This document shows positions 33,254 to 41,581 of a DNA stretch of 44,111 bases, piece after piece. Location: assembly GCA_025350105.1 (NCBI GenBank), contig JANXYJ010000020.1:1-44111 (forward strand). The letters are read 5' to 3'. This DNA is from Terriglobia bacterium. GTDB lineage: Bacteria > Acidobacteriota > Terriglobia > Bryobacterales > Bryobacteraceae. The notes under the pieces were generated by a model. The model made no database searches and was not told the origin of the DNA. It saw only the letters and a program-made list of their open reading frames with translations. The position numbers were made by a program, and so were the translations under genes. Position 1 is the stretch's first letter. Every line of letters begins with the position of its first letter.

Positions 33254-35047
33254 TTACGCCGGCACCAACGTTTCAGCGGCTGGCACAGGGGCCACCCCTG
33301 CATAAGAAATCAGCAATTCAAACTTTTGCATGTCCCAGGCCGCCGTCGGACAACGTTCGGCGCACAGCCCGCAATGCACGCACAGATCCTCATCCTTCAA
33401 CATCAGCCGTCCGGTTTGCGGCAGAGGAACCGACGCATACAGAGCCTGCTCCGGGTTCACCGCAGGCGCCGACAGCCGATCACGGATTTCATCTTCTTCG
33501 CCATCTTTGGCAATGGTCAGGCATAGCATCGGGCAAATATCGATACACGCATCACACTCGATGCAACGCTTTGCGACAAACTCCGTTTCGACGTCGCAGT
33601 TCAAGCAGCGTTGAGCCTCGCGCGCGGTCTGAGCGGCGTCAAAGCCAAGCTCCACTTCGATATTGAGCTGCTGAAAGCGCTTGGTGAGGTCCACGTGCGT
33701 CATCTTCTGACGCTGGGCGGCATTATAGTCGTTGTGATAGCTCCACTCACTGATGCCCATTTTCTGGCTGATCAGATTCATGCCGTCTGCTAGGCGTTCG
33801 TTAACCGGAATTCCATGGCAGTGGTTGTGAATGGAAATGGCCGCTTCGTGCGCGTGTGCCACCGCCCAAATAATGTTCTTTGGCCCAAACGCGGCGTCTC
33901 CCCCGAAAAAGATGCCCGGGCGCGTGCACTGCATGGTCTTTTCATCGACGATGGGCATTTCCCACTTGTCGAACTCGATGCGCAGATCGCGCTCAATCCA
34001 AGGGAAAGCGTTTTCCTGGCCAATGGCCAAAATCACATCATCGGCGGGCATGAAGACAGTCTCGATCACCTTAGATTTCTTGGCGTCGGCGTCCCACTCC
34101 AGTTTTTCGAACTCCATGCCCTTCAGGACGCCGTTCTCGACGACGAAGCGTTTGGGTGCGTGGTTGATGACGATTTCGACGTTCTCTTCCTCAGCATCCT
34201 CCAGTTCCCAAGGCGAAGCTTTGAAGTAGTTGCGCGGACGGCGCGCCATCACTTTAATGGTTTTGCCGCCCAAACGTAACGACGACCGGCAGCAATCCAT
34301 GGCGGTGTTGCCCACGCCGATAATCAATACTCGTTCGCCAATGGACGTGGTGTGGCCAAACGTGATCGATTCCAGCCAGTCGATTCCAAGATGAATCCGG
34401 TCGGAATCGTGGCGGCCTGGGATGTCCAGGTCTTTACCGCGAGGCGCGCCGCAGCCGACAAAGATCGCGTCAAAGTTCTGGGCCAACAAATCCTTCATGC
34501 TGTCAACGGGCGAGTTGTAGCGGATGTCCACGCCCATGTTCAGAATCGTTTCCGTCTCTGAATCCAGCACGCTGGCAGGCAGGCGGAAGGAGGGAATGTT
34601 GGTGCGCATCAAGCCGCCGGGCTTGGCGAATTTTTCGAACATCACTACTTCGTAGCCCAGGGGCATCAAGTCGTTGGCCACTGCGAGGGCGGCGGGACCG
34701 GCACCAACACAGGCTACGCGTTTTCCGTTACGCCGGGATGGAATTTCAGGCAACCGGTCGGTGATGTCACCCTTCAAATCCGCAGCTACGCGTTTTAGGC
34801 GGCATATCGCCACGGGCTTTCCATCCAAGCGTCCGCGGCGGCAGGCTGGCTCGCACGGGCGATCGCAAGTCCGGCCCAAAATCCCCGGAAACACGTTCGA
34901 TTCCCGGTTCAGCAGGTAGGCATCGGTAAACCTACCTTGCGCTATAAGCCGAATGTATTCAGGAACATTGGTGTGGGCCGGACAGGCCCATTGGCAATCG
35001 ACAACTTTGTGATAATACTGCGGATCTTCCGTATTGGTCGGTCTCAT
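33254..35047 (-). CDS. GltD-like FAD oxidoreductase with two [4Fe-4S] ferredoxin motifs
   Basis: A 597-residue flavoprotein. The N-terminal CQWACPAHTNVPEYIRL and CDRPCEPACRRG give the Fe-S ligand helical domain of GltD/NfnB-type proteins. FAD site VACVGAGPAALAVANDL and NAD(P) site VLIIGVGNTAMDCCRSS are typical of the glutamate-synthase small-subunit family. A distinct C-terminal ferredoxin module holds CIECDACIDICP (from about residue 495) and CVHCGLCAERCP (from about 556), two [4Fe-4S] cluster sites. It is the first gene of the operon with korA, korB and the pnt genes. It could move electrons between ferredoxin (from KorAB) and NAD(P)H, replacing both the ferredoxin/delta subunit and an Nfn-like enzyme; that is inference from domains and context. 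Confidence 0.9.
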   Translation of the reverse strand: MRPTNTEDPQYYHKVVDCQWACPAHTNVPEYIRLIAQGRFTDAYLLNRESNVFPGILGRTCDRPCEPACRRGRLDGKPVAICRLKRVAADLKGDITDRLPEIPSRRNGKRVACVGAGPAALAVANDLMPLGYEVVMFEKFAKPGGLMRTNIPSFRLPASVLDSETETILNMGVDIRYNSPVDSMKDLLAQNFDAIFVGCGAPRGKDLDIPGRHDSDRIHLGIDWLESITFGHTTSIGERVLIIGVGNTAMDCCRSSLRLGGKTIKVMARRPRNYFKASPWELEDAEEENVEIVINHAPKRFVVENGVLKGMEFEKLEWDADAKKSKVIETVFMPADDVILAIGQENAFPWIERDLRIEFDKWEMPIVDEKTMQCTRPGIFFGGDAAFGPKNIIWAVAHAHEAAISIHNHCHGIPVNERLADGMNLISQKMGISEWSYHNDYNAAQRQKMTHVDLTKRFQQLNIEVELGFDAAQTAREAQRCLNCDVETEFVAKRCIECDACIDICPMLCLTIAKDGEEDEIRDRLSAPAVNPEQALYASVPLPQTGRLMLKDEDLCVHCGLCAERCPTAAWDMQKFELLISYAGVAPVPAAETLVPA

Positions 35048-35175
35048 CTGTCTGGAGTCATGCCCTTCATTGTCCTTCTATAAGAAGGCACCTTGCCAGG
35101 AACTCCTGGCGAAAAAACCACCGGAGATCATTGTACAACTACTCAGGCGCCGAGTGCCTGATGGTTGCGGCAAGT

Positions 35176-35181
35176 TATACT
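35176..35181 (+). promoter_or_regulatory. Possible -10 box of the aldo/keto reductase gene
   Basis: TATACT lies 18 bases before ATG 35200, putting the transcription start about 12 bases upstream of the start codon. No convincing -35 box is seen at the right distance. The 152-base divergent region 35048-35199 has no other clear element. Confidence 0.35.
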
Positions 35182-35199
35182 GGGCATTACGAAAACCAC

Positions 35200-36285
35200 A
35201 TGCCACTCGATCACTACATCACATTAGGACACTCCGGGCTGCGGGTAAGCCCTTTCTGCCTGGGGGCCATGACGTTCGGCGAGGACTGGACGTTCGGCTC
35301 GGACGAAACGGAATCAAAGCAAGTGTTGGACCGCTACTTGGAGCGTGGCGGCAATTTCATCGACACCGCGAACGTCTACACCAAGGGCCACTCAGAAAAG
35401 ATTCTGGGCGACCATATCGGCAAATATCCAGCGAAACGCAATGGCGTGGTGATTGCGACGAAGTTCTTCGGCAACATGTATTCGGGCGACCCGAATGGCG
35501 GTGGTGCCAGCCGCAAGTCCATGATGGCCGCCTGCGAGAATTCGCTGCGCCGCCTGCAGACGGATTACATCGACTTGTATTGGATGCACTGCTGGGATCG
35601 CTTCACTCCGATTGAAGAAACCATGCGGGCATTGGACGATATGGTGGCTGCGGGGAAAGTGCGTTATATCGGCTTTTCTGATACGCCGGCGTGGAAAGTG
35701 ACGCAAGGGCAGATGTTGGCCAAGTTTCGAGGTTGGACTCCGCTGACGGCACTGCAACTAGAGTATTCGTTGCTGGAACGTACGATCGAAGGAGAACTGG
35801 TTCCGGCGGCCCTGGAACTAGGAATGGGCATCACGCCGTGGTCGCCGCTGAAATCCGGCATGTTGAGCGGCAAATATACCCGCGAAAACGCCGCTGAAGC
35901 CAAACCGCGCCGCGGTGGTTTCATCGCCAGCGCGTTCAACGAAAATTCATTTCGAGTGCTGGATGTGCTGGTGAAAGTAGCGGGCGAAATCGGCACCACT
36001 CCTTCGCGAGCGGCCCTGGCATGGGTGCGAAGCCAACCGGGCATCACCTCGACGATTATCGGGGCCCGTACGGTGGAGCAATTGGAAGACAACCTAGGCG
36101 CCGTTGATATTGAACTCTCCCCGGCGCAAAAACAGGCGCTGGAGGAAGCCACTAAACCCAAGTTGAACTTCCCGTTCGACTTCGTCAACAATGCGAAGGG
36201 ATTTGGCTACAGCGGTACGACGGTCAATGGGATGACAGCACCGGTGAATCATTTGTCGCCACGGGACGATTCTGAGCGGTACTAA
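35200..36285 (+). CDS. Aldo/keto reductase
   Basis: A 361-residue NADPH-dependent aldo/keto reductase, TIM-barrel fold. Catalytic tetrad: D55 (GNFIDTANVY), Y60, K88 (VVIATKFFG), and H130 (DLYWMHCWD). The C-terminal cofactor-binding SxxIIGARTVEQLEDNL motif is present (TSTIIGART). Substrate cannot be inferred; close relatives act on small aldehydes and ketones. The frame is open from 35131 with a TTG, but MPLDHYITLGHSGLRVSPFC at 35200 is the family-like start and lies at the right distance from the -10 box. Confidence 0.93.
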   Translation: MPLDHYITLGHSGLRVSPFCLGAMTFGEDWTFGSDETESKQVLDRYLERGGNFIDTANVYTKGHSEKILGDHIGKYPAKRNGVVIATKFFGNMYSGDPNGGGASRKSMMAACENSLRRLQTDYIDLYWMHCWDRFTPIEETMRALDDMVAAGKVRYIGFSDTPAWKVTQGQMLAKFRGWTPLTALQLEYSLLERTIEGELVPAALELGMGITPWSPLKSGMLSGKYTRENAAEAKPRRGGFIASAFNENSFRVLDVLVKVAGEIGTTPSRAALAWVRSQPGITSTIIGARTVEQLEDNLGAVDIELSPAQKQALEEATKPKLNFPFDFVNNAKGFGYSGTTVNGMTAPVNHLSPRDDSERY

Positions 36286-36407
36286 GCCCAATAGCGGCGG
36301 GGCTCAGCATCGATCGGCCTCCTTACGCGGGTCCGTCGCACGCGCATCAGACTATGCCTCAGACTAGTCCGGGGCAGGTAATATTCGGAGCAACTGCCAG
36401 TTACTCC

Positions 36408-36433
36408 TGGTTTTTAGGCGTGGTTTTTGGGCG
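36408..36433 (+). repeat. Tandem 13-bp direct repeat upstream of the sensor kinase
   Basis: TGGTTTTTAGGCG (36408-36420) is followed immediately by TGGTTTTTGGGCG (36421-36433), 12 of 13 bases identical. It ends three bases before the presumed -35 box, where a regulator often binds. Nothing else repeated stands out in 36286-36474, apart from a shorter CAGACTA pair at about 36350-36366. Confidence 0.7.
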
Positions 36434-36436
36434 GGC

Positions 36437-36465
36437 TCGCCACCTGCCCTCCGAGGGAATAGAAT
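36437..36465 (+). promoter_or_regulatory. Probable promoter of the sensor kinase-response regulator operon
   Basis: TCGCCA (36437-36442), a 17-base spacer, and TAGAAT (36460-36465, five of six consensus bases) make a fair promoter. The start site would be near 36472, only about three bases before the ATG, suggesting a leaderless or almost leaderless transcript. Confidence 0.45.
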
Positions 36466-36474
36466 AGTAGCGTA

Positions 36475-39400
36475 ATGAGAAATTCATTCCGCCGGGCGCT
36501 GTGCGGTTTTGTGAGTTGCGCCGTGCTCGCATGTATTGCCGAGCCGGCGCAGGCCTTGGATCCCAATCATCGGCTCACCCAATATGTGCATCGGATTTGG
36601 CAGAATCAGCCGGGTCTTCCGCAAGCGTCCATCTACTCGCTCACCCAAACACAAGACGGATACATCTGGGTGGGCACCCAAAGCGGGGTGGTGCGCTTTG
36701 ACGGCGTCCGCTTCAGTCCCGTACCGGCGCTGGAGGAAGCATCTCCGGGGGACGATACCTGGTATCGCAGGATCGTGGAAGACGGCAAGCACAGGGTGTG
36801 GCTACTCGGCGACGAACGCCAGATCGTTCGGATTAATAATGAGACTGCTGCCAAAAAGCTCACCGTTTTTTCTGAAGCCAAATATGGTTGCCTTTTTGCG
36901 GCGCAAGGTGGTTCCGTCTGGGCTTGCACGCAAGGCGGCCTGGTGAAATTCGATGGCGATACGGTGCAGTCCTATCCGGTTCCGGCCAACTTGCGTCCGG
37001 CGAATTCACAGATGAACCTTGCCACCGGCTGCCAAACAAGCACGGGATCAGTTTGGATGGCAAGCGGCTCGTCCCTCTATTCCTGGAACGGCGAACGCTA
37101 TGCGAAGGTGGCATTGCGTTCCATCCCGGCAGATGCCCTGATCCGGTCTGTGCTCTGCAAAGAAAATGGACTTTGGATCGGCAGCACCCGGGGACTTGTT
37201 CGCTTATATGATGGGCAGGAAACGCGTTTCACGGTGAAGGATGGGCTTTCGGACGATCTTATCATTACTTTAACGCAAGGACAGGGTGAAAACTTTTGGG
37301 TGGGTACGCGCAACGGTTTCAGCAGGCCCGTTTTGACGCTAAAGACGGCAAAGGAGCCCATCAAAAGCTTCGAAAACTTTGGCTACAACGAAGGCCTTTC
37401 GCAAAACTCTGTGTTTAGCCTGCTGGAAGACCGCGAAGGGAGTCTCTGGGTTGGGACCGGAAATGGCCTGAATCAGTTCTTCAACGGCGTTGCGACGCGT
37501 TACACCAAAACCGAAGGCTTGCCGATCGGGAACCTTGGCCCCGTATTGGCAGATCAACGCGGCAATGTTTGGACCGGTTCCCCAGCCGGAGGCCTGACAC
37601 AGTTTGACGGCCATCGCTTTGATCCCATTCCGGGTACTGCTTCCCTGCACTACTTCGCTTTGGCGGCAGGAAAAGACGGTTCGCTGTGGGCCGGAACGGA
37701 TGCGGGCGTCGTCCGTTATGTCAATGGGAAGCAACAGGCCACTTTTACGGTGAGCGAAGGCTTACCTTCAAATCAGGTCCGGACATTGCTGATCGACCAC
37801 GACGGCAACCTGTGGGCCGGAACGGACCTGGGTCCGGCGGTTTTGCGTGGCCAAAGGTTCGAACAGGCTCCCGCATTGGCGGGCGAGTTGCGCCTCCCCA
37901 TCTTTGCCATGGGCGAAACCAGTGCCGCGGGAGGAACCGGTGATCCGGAGATTCTTTTTGCCGCAGAGCGTAATCGTGTCTACACGTTTAGCCCTAAACG
38001 AGGGCTAAACCGTCTGCCTGATGAGGATTCTTTTGGCCCTCCTCTGAGCGAGGTAAACTGCTTTTTCACGGACCCCGAAGGCATTACCTGGATCGGCACA
38101 AACGGAGCCGGATTAGGCATGCTGCGGCGGGGCAAATTACGTAAGTTCTATTTGCGGGATGGGCTGGTGGATGCTGAAATTCACGGCTTCGTCACCGATA
38201 GCCATGACCGCTTATGGATGGCCGGCAGTAAGGGCTTCGTGTGGGTGCGGCGTTCTGATTTCTTTGACCTTGCCGCGGGTAAGACCGACAAGGTCAACAG
38301 CGTTCCCTACCGGCCCGTTGATGGATCACGCACCATGCAAGGCAGCACCGGCGTAAGCCCGGTGGCAACCCGCGCCGCTGACGGCAAGCTGTGGTTTTCC
38401 TCCACGGTAGCCCTACTGGCCTTCGAGCCGGACGCGCCGGAACGTGCATCCGAGCTACAGCCCATCATCGAAGAAGTGAGCGTCAATGGAGCACATTACC
38501 CAGCCGATCGCGTTAGGAGCCTGGGGCCTGGCCGCGAAAACATTGCGATCGACTACACAGTGCTTACGTTTCTGGCGCCGGGGCGCCTGACATTTAAGTA
38601 TTTGTTGGAAGGTTTCGACAAAGACTGGACTGATGCAGGCACCCGCAGGCAGGCGTTCTACACCAACCTTCCGCCAGGGAAATTCAGATTCCGGGTGAGT
38701 GCCTGTGATCCCAACGGGCATTGCGGTGAGGCGGGCAGTGGGTTAGCGCTGGAAGTCCTGCCCCAGGTGTATCAACGGGCTTGGTTCATCCCGGCCATCG
38801 CCGGCACTCTGGGGCTAATCACATTGTTAGTCTACCGTTTCCGTGTGCAGCAATTGCGGTCCAATTTTTCGCTCATCCTGGCGGAGCGCAATCGTATCGC
38901 TCGCGAATTGCACGATACCCTAATTCAGGGCTTTTCGGGGATCACGATGCAATTGCAGGCGCTGACCAGCAAAGTACGCAGCCCCGAGGAAAAGGAAACG
39001 CTGGAAGAAATCATACAGGATGCAGGTATTTGCCTACAGGAGACACGCCGCTCGGTTGCCGGTTTGCGTGGTGCCACCGGCGCCAGCGGAAATCTGGCGA
39101 CGGCTCTGACCGAAGCCGCCCGTCACGCGACGGAAGATCGCGATGTCCGGCTGAGGCTGAAATTGGAAGACCGACAGGAAGCCCTTCCCGCGGAAATCAA
39201 ATACAATTTGGTTTGCATTGCCCAGGAAGCTTTGGCCAATGCCGCCAAGCATTCCTCGGCTGGCACCATTGAGATGGCGTTGAGCGGGAACGCGCGCGAA
39301 TTGCTGCTGACGATTCAAGACGATGGCGTGGGGCTGCAATCCTCCACCGCTGGTCCTGGCCACTATGGAATGGTGGGGATGCGGGAACGCGCACGGCATA

Positions 39401-39522
39401 TTGGCGCGGACTTTAACGTTATTTCCCCGCCCGGCAAAGGGACAACCATTTCCGTGCGTCTGCCCTTCGGAAAACGGGCGCCTACATCCGCACCCCAGAG
39501 AAGCTTGGAGCGTACTTCATGA
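36475..39522 (+). CDS. Two-component sensor kinase with Reg_prop propeller, Y_Y_Y and HisKA_3 domains
   Basis: A 1015-residue sensor. After a signal peptide (to about residue 27) comes a long stretch of repeats of the type WVGTxxGVxRFDG (YIWVGTQSGVVRFDG, LWIGSTRGLVRL, FWVGTRNGFSR, LWVGTGNGLNQF, LWAGTDAGVVRY and more), which fold into two seven-bladed Reg_prop propellers. A Y_Y_Y domain follows (YKYL-like FKYLLEGFDKDWTDAGTRR, about residues 695-765). One membrane segment at about 768-790 precedes the cytoplasmic kinase: H-box ERNRIARELHDTLIQGFSG (His813), then LVCIAQEALANAAKHSS and IQDDGVGLQ of the ATPase domain. The ligand is unknown; relatives sense polysaccharides or their fragments. It overlaps its response regulator by four bases (ATGA). 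Confidence 0.93.
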   Translation: MRNSFRRALCGFVSCAVLACIAEPAQALDPNHRLTQYVHRIWQNQPGLPQASIYSLTQTQDGYIWVGTQSGVVRFDGVRFSPVPALEEASPGDDTWYRRIVEDGKHRVWLLGDERQIVRINNETAAKKLTVFSEAKYGCLFAAQGGSVWACTQGGLVKFDGDTVQSYPVPANLRPANSQMNLATGCQTSTGSVWMASGSSLYSWNGERYAKVALRSIPADALIRSVLCKENGLWIGSTRGLVRLYDGQETRFTVKDGLSDDLIITLTQGQGENFWVGTRNGFSRPVLTLKTAKEPIKSFENFGYNEGLSQNSVFSLLEDREGSLWVGTGNGLNQFFNGVATRYTKTEGLPIGNLGPVLADQRGNVWTGSPAGGLTQFDGHRFDPIPGTASLHYFALAAGKDGSLWAGTDAGVVRYVNGKQQATFTVSEGLPSNQVRTLLIDHDGNLWAGTDLGPAVLRGQRFEQAPALAGELRLPIFAMGETSAAGGTGDPEILFAAERNRVYTFSPKRGLNRLPDEDSFGPPLSEVNCFFTDPEGITWIGTNGAGLGMLRRGKLRKFYLRDGLVDAEIHGFVTDSHDRLWMAGSKGFVWVRRSDFFDLAAGKTDKVNSVPYRPVDGSRTMQGSTGVSPVATRAADGKLWFSSTVALLAFEPDAPERASELQPIIEEVSVNGAHYPADRVRSLGPGRENIAIDYTVLTFLAPGRLTFKYLLEGFDKDWTDAGTRRQAFYTNLPPGKFRFRVSACDPNGHCGEAGSGLALEVLPQVYQRAWFIPAIAGTLGLITLLVYRFRVQQLRSNFSLILAERNRIARELHDTLIQGFSGITMQLQALTSKVRSPEEKETLEEIIQDAGICLQETRRSVAGLRGATGASGNLATALTEAARHATEDRDVRLRLKLEDRQEALPAEIKYNLVCIAQEALANAAKHSSAGTIEMALSGNARELLLTIQDDGVGLQSSTAGPGHYGMVGMRERARHIGADFNVISPPGKGTTISVRLPFGKRAPTSAPQRSLERTS

Positions 39523-40169
39523 GCGCTAGTTTGAATACCACCACCGCCACCATTCGCGTTCTTTGTGTGGACGATCATCCTTTGGTCCGCAAGGGAATTG
39601 CTGCAATTCTGGCGAACGAGACGGACATGAATCTGGTGGCCGAAGCGGGTGGCTGCCGGGAAGCCGTGGATGCTTTCAAAATCCACAAGCCCGACGTCAC
39701 TCTGATGGATTTGCGCATGCCTGGCCAGGACGGGATTGAAGCCACCAAACAGATTCGCCGCGAAGATCCGGACGCTAAAATCATCGCCCTGACCAGCTAT
39801 GATGGCGACCAGGAAATTTACCGTGCTCTTGAGGCCGGCGTTCGCGGTTACATTTTGAAAGAGACCGTGCACAGTGAAATCGTGCGCGCGATTCGCGTGG
39901 TGCAGTCTGGAAAAAGGTTGATGCCCCCGGAAGTGGCCGAGCGGCTGAGCGAACATTTCCCTCAAGTGGCTTTAACGCCGCGCGAAATTGAAGTCCTGCA
40001 ATACGTGGCCCAGGGCTACGGCAACAAAGAGATTGGTGCGCGCTTAGGCACGGCTGCGGGAACGGTAAAGATGCACCTGCAGAATATCTTGTCGAAGTTG
40101 GGCGCATCCGACCGCACGCATGCCGTTACCCTGGCCATCAAACGCGGGATTATCTATCTGGATCGTTAG
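39519..40169 (+). CDS. NarL/FixJ-type response regulator
   Basis: A 216-residue regulator with an N-terminal receiver (acidic pair VDDH at residues 18-20, phosphoacceptor D64 in MDLRMP, T/S switch LTSYDGD, and conserved K114 in YILKETV) and a C-terminal LuxR-type HTH (LTPREIEVLQYVAQGY, then NKEIGARLGTAAGTVKMHL, about 153-213). It is coupled to the preceding kinase by a four-base overlap, so the two form a cognate pair. NarL-type proteins bind repeated sites, so the tandem repeat upstream of the operon is a candidate target. Its stop overlaps the convergent tssK stop by four bases (TTAG). Confidence 0.94.
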   Translation: MSASLNTTTATIRVLCVDDHPLVRKGIAAILANETDMNLVAEAGGCREAVDAFKIHKPDVTLMDLRMPGQDGIEATKQIRREDPDAKIIALTSYDGDQEIYRALEAGVRGYILKETVHSEIVRAIRVVQSGKRLMPPEVAERLSEHFPQVALTPREIEVLQYVAQGYGNKEIGARLGTAAGTVKMHLQNILSKLGASDRTHAVTLAIKRGIIYLDR

Positions 40170-41527
40170 TTGGTTCCCGCTTCGGGCAGCAGAATGATCA
40201 ATTCCAACTGCGGTTTGGGAAAGTCGCCGGGAACGTAGGCGGCCAAATTGCGCGCGCGCGTAACGGCCTCCCAGGCCACGCCCGTTTGGCTCAAGCTGAA
40301 ATATTGATAATTCAGCTTCACCGGAATGGCGCTGGGCGGACGCTGGGTGTGGGTCAACGCAACACCGGGAAGCGCCTGCCGCACCAGATGCTCAATGTGA
40401 TTGGCAGAGCACACTTTTACAAGGTATGGCGCTTTGGCGATCAGATCTGCCTCATTCATCTCTGCGCGAACGGCCAGATACATTTTGGTGTTTCGCATGT
40501 AGCGGTCGTCGGCCAGCGCGGTTGCGTAGATGGAGGATTGCGTCAACTTCAGCGGTAGCGAAATGAAGTTGCTGGGCACCACGGTTTCCAGCAGCAGGCG
40601 GATCTTCTCGTCCAGGTCCTCAAAACAAAAGCTGAGTTGGTTGTGTTCGTACTTCGGAAAGTCACGCGGGTGCAAGGTAGCGGAGAAAGTACTCAAGCTT
40701 CCCGCCAAAGACAGCATCACTTCGTAAAGACGCTCGGGATGGCCGCGGCGCGTCTCGAAAAGGTGTTGCAATAATGGGAAATTGGAATTAATGGTATACA
40801 GCAGCCAGAAGTTCGCAATATCGGCCGCGCCAAAGTCGGCAAGGCTCAAATTCTTTTGGCGCCGCGTACCGGCAAGCTGGCTGCTTTTCGCGGCCAGAAT
40901 TTCCACCAAGCGACGCAGGATCGAAACCAGGAACTCATTGGTGCCCAGATCGAGCAACGGCGGCACGAATTTACTCTCCAGTTGATACAAACCGGCGGCG
41001 GTTCGTTCCACTCGGCCCATGCGCAAGACGGACGAGTGTTCCTGCGATTCGCCCTCCACCAGAATCCGGAAGTTCTTACGGGCAATTTGAATGGGTCTTT
41101 CGGCCAAACCTGTGTTCTCATCCCGCAACATGCTTACTTCAGAAACAAATCGCGTATCGCTTTTTGCCTCGGGCAAAGCCACATTCAAACCACGATCGCG
41201 AAATTGCGGAATGGCCAAGTAGAGATCCAAGGTTTTTTGGTCGGGATCAAAGCAATCCGCGAGTGATTTGGGTGACGGAGCCGCGTCGGACTCAGGAATG
41301 TCGAATAACAAGCCATCGGGAAAAATTCCCGCCGCATCCGACAGCGCCACATAGCCGGAAGCCAAGGCTTGTTGATCCAGCTGCAGCCGCAGAAATCCCC
41401 AGGGCGCAAACGCCGAGGCGTCCAACTGGAATTTCAGCGAACTTTCCAGGTAGCGGTCCTGGGACTGCAGATACTGTGGGCTGAGCAGCGTCCCCTTCAT
41501 CCAAATGACTGGTTGCAATCGCTTCAT
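40166..41527 (-). CDS. tssK: Type VI secretion baseplate subunit TssK
   Basis: A 453-residue TssK (ImpJ/VasE family), a cytoplasmic baseplate protein that links the tail sheath baseplate to the membrane complex. The N-terminal RLQPVIWMKGTLLSPQYLQSQDRYLE and GFLRLQLDQQALASGYVAL, then FPDGLLFDIPESD, are characteristic, and the C-terminal half has the conserved LPLKLTQSSIYATAL and PVKLNYQYFSLSQTGVAWE segments. It follows vgrG by 54 bases on the same strand. Length fits the family. Confidence 0.92.
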   Translation of the reverse strand: MKRLQPVIWMKGTLLSPQYLQSQDRYLESSLKFQLDASAFAPWGFLRLQLDQQALASGYVALSDAAGIFPDGLLFDIPESDAAPSPKSLADCFDPDQKTLDLYLAIPQFRDRGLNVALPEAKSDTRFVSEVSMLRDENTGLAERPIQIARKNFRILVEGESQEHSSVLRMGRVERTAAGLYQLESKFVPPLLDLGTNEFLVSILRRLVEILAAKSSQLAGTRRQKNLSLADFGAADIANFWLLYTINSNFPLLQHLFETRRGHPERLYEVMLSLAGSLSTFSATLHPRDFPKYEHNQLSFCFEDLDEKIRLLLETVVPSNFISLPLKLTQSSIYATALADDRYMRNTKMYLAVRAEMNEADLIAKAPYLVKVCSANHIEHLVRQALPGVALTHTQRPPSAIPVKLNYQYFSLSQTGVAWEAVTRARNLAAYVPGDFPKPQLELIILLPEAGTN

Positions 41528-41581
41528 GGAATACGCCGGAAATAATGCGGGCTGACTCTCTACGATAACAGCACGGCTTGG

